NCBI GenBank assembly: GCA_004525355.1
Contig: SPCK01000121.1
Span: 1-6,671, forward strand
From: Spirochaetales bacterium
GTDB taxonomy: Bacteria > Spirochaetota > Spirochaetia > Treponematales > UBA12059
Direction: 5' to 3'
Length of the DNA: 6,671 nucleotides
Both the position numbers and the translations under genes were made by a program. Positions 6,187 through 6,671 of the stretch are shown here, one piece after another (position 1 is the stretch's first letter; each line of letters starts with the position of its first letter). A model generated the notes under the pieces. The model had not been told where the DNA came from. It ran no database searches and saw only the letters and a list, made by a program, of their open reading frames with translations.

Positions 6187-6208
6187 AGGGCCCGCGCTCC
6201 CATCGTTG

Positions 6209-6671
6209 TCATCGTATGGCCATCTCGAGGCGCTGGCGCTCCTCGAGCTCCTTTTTCTGTCCCAGCTCGAGAAGCTGGCTCACGTCGATAATCAGGCAGA
6301 CCGAACCGTCGCCCAGGATGGATGCGCCGGCTATGCCGGGCGAATTGGTAAATTGATCGTGAAGCGGCTTGATAACAACATCTTCCTCACCGACCAGCGA
6401 GTCGACCATCAATCCCATGCGCTTGTCCGCGGTCCCCACGATAACGACGAAGCAGTACTCGCCCCTCTCGTCGGTCTGGATCCTGAAAAGACGGTTCAGG
6501 CGCAGGAGGGACACGACATCGTTTCGCACATTGAAAACTTCGTAATTGTCGATCATCTTGATGTCCGAGGGCTTGATGCGATGGCTCTCGATAACGCTCG
6601 TGATGGGAATGGAGTAGGTTTCCTTGCCGACGCGAACAAGCAGTCCCTGGATGATTGCAAGCGTGAGCGGA
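6209..6671 (-). CDS. Chemotaxis histidine kinase CheA, C-terminal part
   Basis: The open frame runs off the right edge, so the gene is partial at its 5' end; about 153 C-terminal codons are present. They make up most of the P5 regulatory domain, a CheW-like fold that couples the kinase to receptors and CheW. The segment begins with PLTLAIIQGLLVRVG, the stretch that follows the ATP-binding domain in CheA proteins. It continues with YSIPITSVIES and closes with SILGDGSVCLIIDVSQLL. The His-phosphotransfer, dimerisation and ATPase domains must lie beyond the window. An internal Met (codon at 6556) is not a start, because the family homology continues upstream to the edge. An ELGQKKELEERQRLE tail follows the domain. 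The CheW-CheR gene starts 22 bases after this stop, so the genes are one operon. Its promoter lies outside the window. Confidence 0.93.
   Translation of the reverse strand, partial: PLTLAIIQGLLVRVGKETYSIPITSVIESHRIKPSDIKMIDNYEVFNVRNDVVSLLRLNRLFRIQTDERGEYCFVVIVGTADKRMGLMVDSLVGEEDVVIKPLHDQFTNSPGIAGASILGDGSVCLIIDVSQLLELGQKKELEERQRLEMAIR

Noticed and set aside
1..6671. CRISPR, transposon, prophage or defence system
   Set aside because: No regularly spaced repeats, transposase, integrase, phage or nuclease genes were seen; all long frames are assigned.

Overview
This window most likely comes from a spirochaete. The best evidence is the minus-strand gene order cheA (C-terminal part) – CheW-CheR fusion – cheX – cheY. 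A CheW domain fused to a CheR-like methyltransferase domain next to cheA, with a CheX phosphatase and no CheZ, is the layout known from the spirochaete-type (F2) chemotaxis system, for example in Treponema. The base composition is moderately GC-rich, so the source is unlikely to be an AT-rich Borrelia. A free-living or gut/sediment member of the Spirochaetaceae/Treponemataceae lines fits better. The genus cannot be fixed from the sequence.

Layout. Positions 1-109 are a leader with two hairpins and a strong ribosome binding site. Plus-strand positions 110-3644 hold three complete genes: a cyclase-family (KynB-like) metal hydrolase, a family III (CaiB/BaiF) CoA-transferase and an amidase-signature hydrolase. 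The first two are separated by 132 bases that can fold into a three-way junction followed by a T-rich stretch. The last two are 1 base apart and surely co-transcribed. Positions 3645-3901 hold a tRNA-Val(GAC) gene on the minus strand, with its own sigma70-like promoter and a strong intrinsic terminator. From 3902 to the right edge the minus strand carries the chemotaxis operon, read right to left, with gaps of 10-22 bases between genes.

How the genes work together. The chemotaxis genes form one signalling unit. CheA (kinase) docks to receptors through its CheW-like regulatory domain and through CheW domains such as that in the fusion. It phosphorylates CheY, which acts on the flagellar motor, and CheX removes the phosphate. 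The CheR-like half of the fusion has several substitutions in its cofactor pocket, so it may be a structural rather than a catalytic part. The plus-strand genes look like a small catabolic cassette: two amide- or ring-opening hydrolases plus an enzyme that activates a carboxylic acid to its CoA ester. The substrate is not evident. The two blocks converge on the tRNA and differ by eye in base composition (catabolic genes more GC-rich at third positions), so the catabolic genes may be an accessory insertion beside the tRNA 3' end. No integrase or repeat boundary is visible to prove it.

No CRISPR array, insertion sequence, prophage gene or defence system was found.
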